Source: Chamaelirium japonicum (taxonomy: Eukaryota > Streptophyta > Magnoliopsida > Liliales > Melanthiaceae). Taken from it: 64,000 nt of DNA. Made by a program: the position numbers and the translations under genes. The stretch is taken from the NCBI GenBank assembly GCA_947650365.1, contig OX393551.1, forward strand, positions 90,308,697 to 90,372,696. Reading direction: 5' to 3'. Positions 62,692 to 64,000 of this stretch are shown piece after piece. The notes beneath the pieces were generated by a model that was not told where the DNA came from, did no database searches, and was given only the letters and a program-made list of their open reading frames with translations. Position 1 is the first letter of the stretch; each line of letters opens with the position of its first letter.

Positions 62692-64000
62692 GAATGAATT
62701 AGAATGGATCGTACGAATGAATTAGAATGGATCGTATGAATGAATTAGAATGGATCGTATGAATGAATTAGAATGGATTGTGCGAATGAATTAGAATGGA
62801 TCGTACGAATGAATTAGAAAGGATACATTCGTTCGAATGAATTAGAATGGATCGTATGAGTGTGAATGAATTAGAATGGATCTTCCGAATGAATTAGAAT
62901 GGATCGTACGAATGAATTAGAATGGATCGTACGAATGAAATAGAATGGATCGTATGATTGAATTAGAATGGATCGTACGAATGAAATAGAATGGATTCGC
63001 ACGAATGAATTAGAATGGATCGTTCGAATGAATTAGAATAGATTGTGCGAATGAATTAGAATGGATCGTACGAATGAATTAGAAAGGATATATTCGTGCG
63101 AATGAATTAGAATAGATCGTATGAATGAATTAGATTGGATCGTATTAATGAATTAGAATGGATTGTGCGAATGAATTAGAATGGATCGTACGAATGAATT
63201 AGAATGGATACATTCGTGCGAATGAATTAGAATGGATCGTATGAATGAATTAGAATCGATCATACGAATGAATTAGAATGGATCATGCGAATGAATTAGA
63301 ATGGATCGTGAAAATGAATTAGAATGGATCGTACGAATGAAATAGAATGGATAATACGAATGAGATAGAATGGATCGTACGAATGAATTAGAATGGATAC
63401 ATTCATGCGAATGAATTAGAATGGATCATACGAATGAATTAGAATGGATTCATTCGTGCGAATGAATTAGAATGCATCGTACGAATGAGTAAGAATGGAT
63501 CGTACGAATGAATTAGAATGGATTGAATTAGAATGAATCTTACGAATGAATTAGAATGGATCGTACGAATGAATTAGAATGGATCGTACGAATGAATTAG
63601 AATGGATTGAATTAGAATGAATCGTACGAATGAATTAGAATGAATCGTACGAATGAATTAGAATGGATCGTATGAATGAATTAGATTGGATCGTATTAAT
63701 GAATTAGAATGGATCGTGCGAATGAATTAGAATGGATCGTACGAATGAATTAGAATGGATCGTACGAATGACTTAGAATGGATCGTTCGAATGAATTAGA
63801 ATAGATTGTGTGAATGAATTAGAATGGATAGTACGAATGAATTAGAATGGATACCTTCGTGCAAATGAATTAGAATGGATCGTACGAATGAGTAAGAATG
63901 GATCGTACGAATGAAATAGAATGGATCGTATGAATGAATTAGAATGGATCGTACGAAGGAATTAGAATGGATAGTACGAATGAATTAGAATGGATACCTT
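62692..64000 (+). repeat. Forward-phase block, runs off the window
   Basis: Contains an abortive J2 core near 62,998 (GGATTCGCACGAATGAATTAG region, no reverse array follows) and GAGTGTGAATG near 62,857, a tag shared with duplication B. Confidence 0.92.

Larger units (their letters stand above)
1..64000. repeat. 23-bp satellite array, whole window
   Basis: The monomer is two 10-bp halves, GAATGAATTA and GAATGGATCG, then TAC. The halves agree at 7 of 10 positions, so the unit looks like an old 10-bp dimer plus a 3-bp tail. The forward strand of a monomer has 6 G and 2 C (about 35% GC), so GC skew reverses at each orientation switch. Every canonical monomer contains the 8-bp palindrome TCGTACGA. 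Length variants are 28 bp (ACATTCGTGC in place of CGTAC) and 15 bp (CGTACGAA missing). No stretch of non-satellite sequence was seen in 64 kb. The family and the host species are not recognised. Confidence 0.97.

Noticed and set aside
1-64000. CRISPR array (short regular repeats)
   Set aside because: There are no unique spacers. Repeats abut directly with a 23-bp period and occur in both orientations.
1-64000. Human-type satellite II/III (CATTC/GGAAT family)
   Set aside because: GAATG and CATTC words are present, but the fixed 23-bp unit with CGTACG and TAATTC is not the CATTC-based consensus. The resemblance is limited to a 5-bp word.
1-64000. Telomeric, rDNA, tRNA or promoter motifs
   Set aside because: None was seen. 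AT-rich words such as TATATCC are satellite variants without supporting context.

Overview
This window is one block of eukaryotic-type satellite DNA and contains no gene I can support. All 64,000 bases are made of a single tandem monomer of 23 bp: two related 10-bp halves, GAATGAATTA and GAATGGATCG, followed by TAC. Common length variants are 28 bp (GGAT followed by ACATTCGTGC instead of CGTAC) and 15 bp (GGATTGAATTAG, lacking CGTACGAA). I found no unique sequence, transposon, RNA gene or promoter. The sequence does not reveal the species. The array length, the high copy number, and variants concentrated at the two CpG dinucleotides (CGTATG, CATACG, GATTG) suggest a eukaryotic nuclear genome with cytosine methylation, such as heterochromatin or a pericentromere. 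That is an inference.

The unusual feature is orientation. The array is not a uniform head-to-tail satellite. It flips strand roughly 110 times, in blocks from about 40 bp to 3.3 kb. In the features, '+' means that GAATGAATTAGAATGG reads 5'->3' on the given strand ('forward phase') and '-' means its reverse complement ('reverse phase'). Forward-to-reverse switches mostly use a few recurrent junction sequences. J1 has an 11-bp core, CTGGATCGTGT. J2/J3 has a 12-bp core, ACATTCGTGCGA. J4 is GTGCGACATTCT. All three occur in both orientations. Reverse-to-forward switches are mostly spacer-free palindromes centred on CGTACG, CGATCG or CCATTCTAATGG.

Layout: (1) 1-14,790 is a composite module that is repeated in the same orientation at about 37,336-52,205, an offset of about 37.4 kb. 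(2) Inside each copy lie two ~4.2-kb units, each built as a large inverted repeat, with symmetry centres near 5,166, 9,381, 42,605 and 46,782. (3) 14,790-37,335 is a mosaic of shorter duplications with offsets of about 7.35, 9.4 and 15.9 kb. It holds the longest single-orientation runs, 25,939-29,190 reverse and 31,527-34,516 forward. (4) 52,205-59,400 is another mosaic, with a fast-switching zone at 56,816-58,171. (5) 59,410-62,214 is a third copy of the early part of the composite module. (6) 62,692-64,000 is forward-phase array running off the window.

Every apparent open reading frame (all 80 codons or shorter, all on the pyrimidine-rich strand, all rich in the peptide IHSNSFVRSILIHSYDPF) is the satellite itself read in frame. 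Three 23-bp monomers give a 69-bp, 23-residue period. They should not be annotated as proteins. Block boundaries below were read by eye and are good to a few bases.
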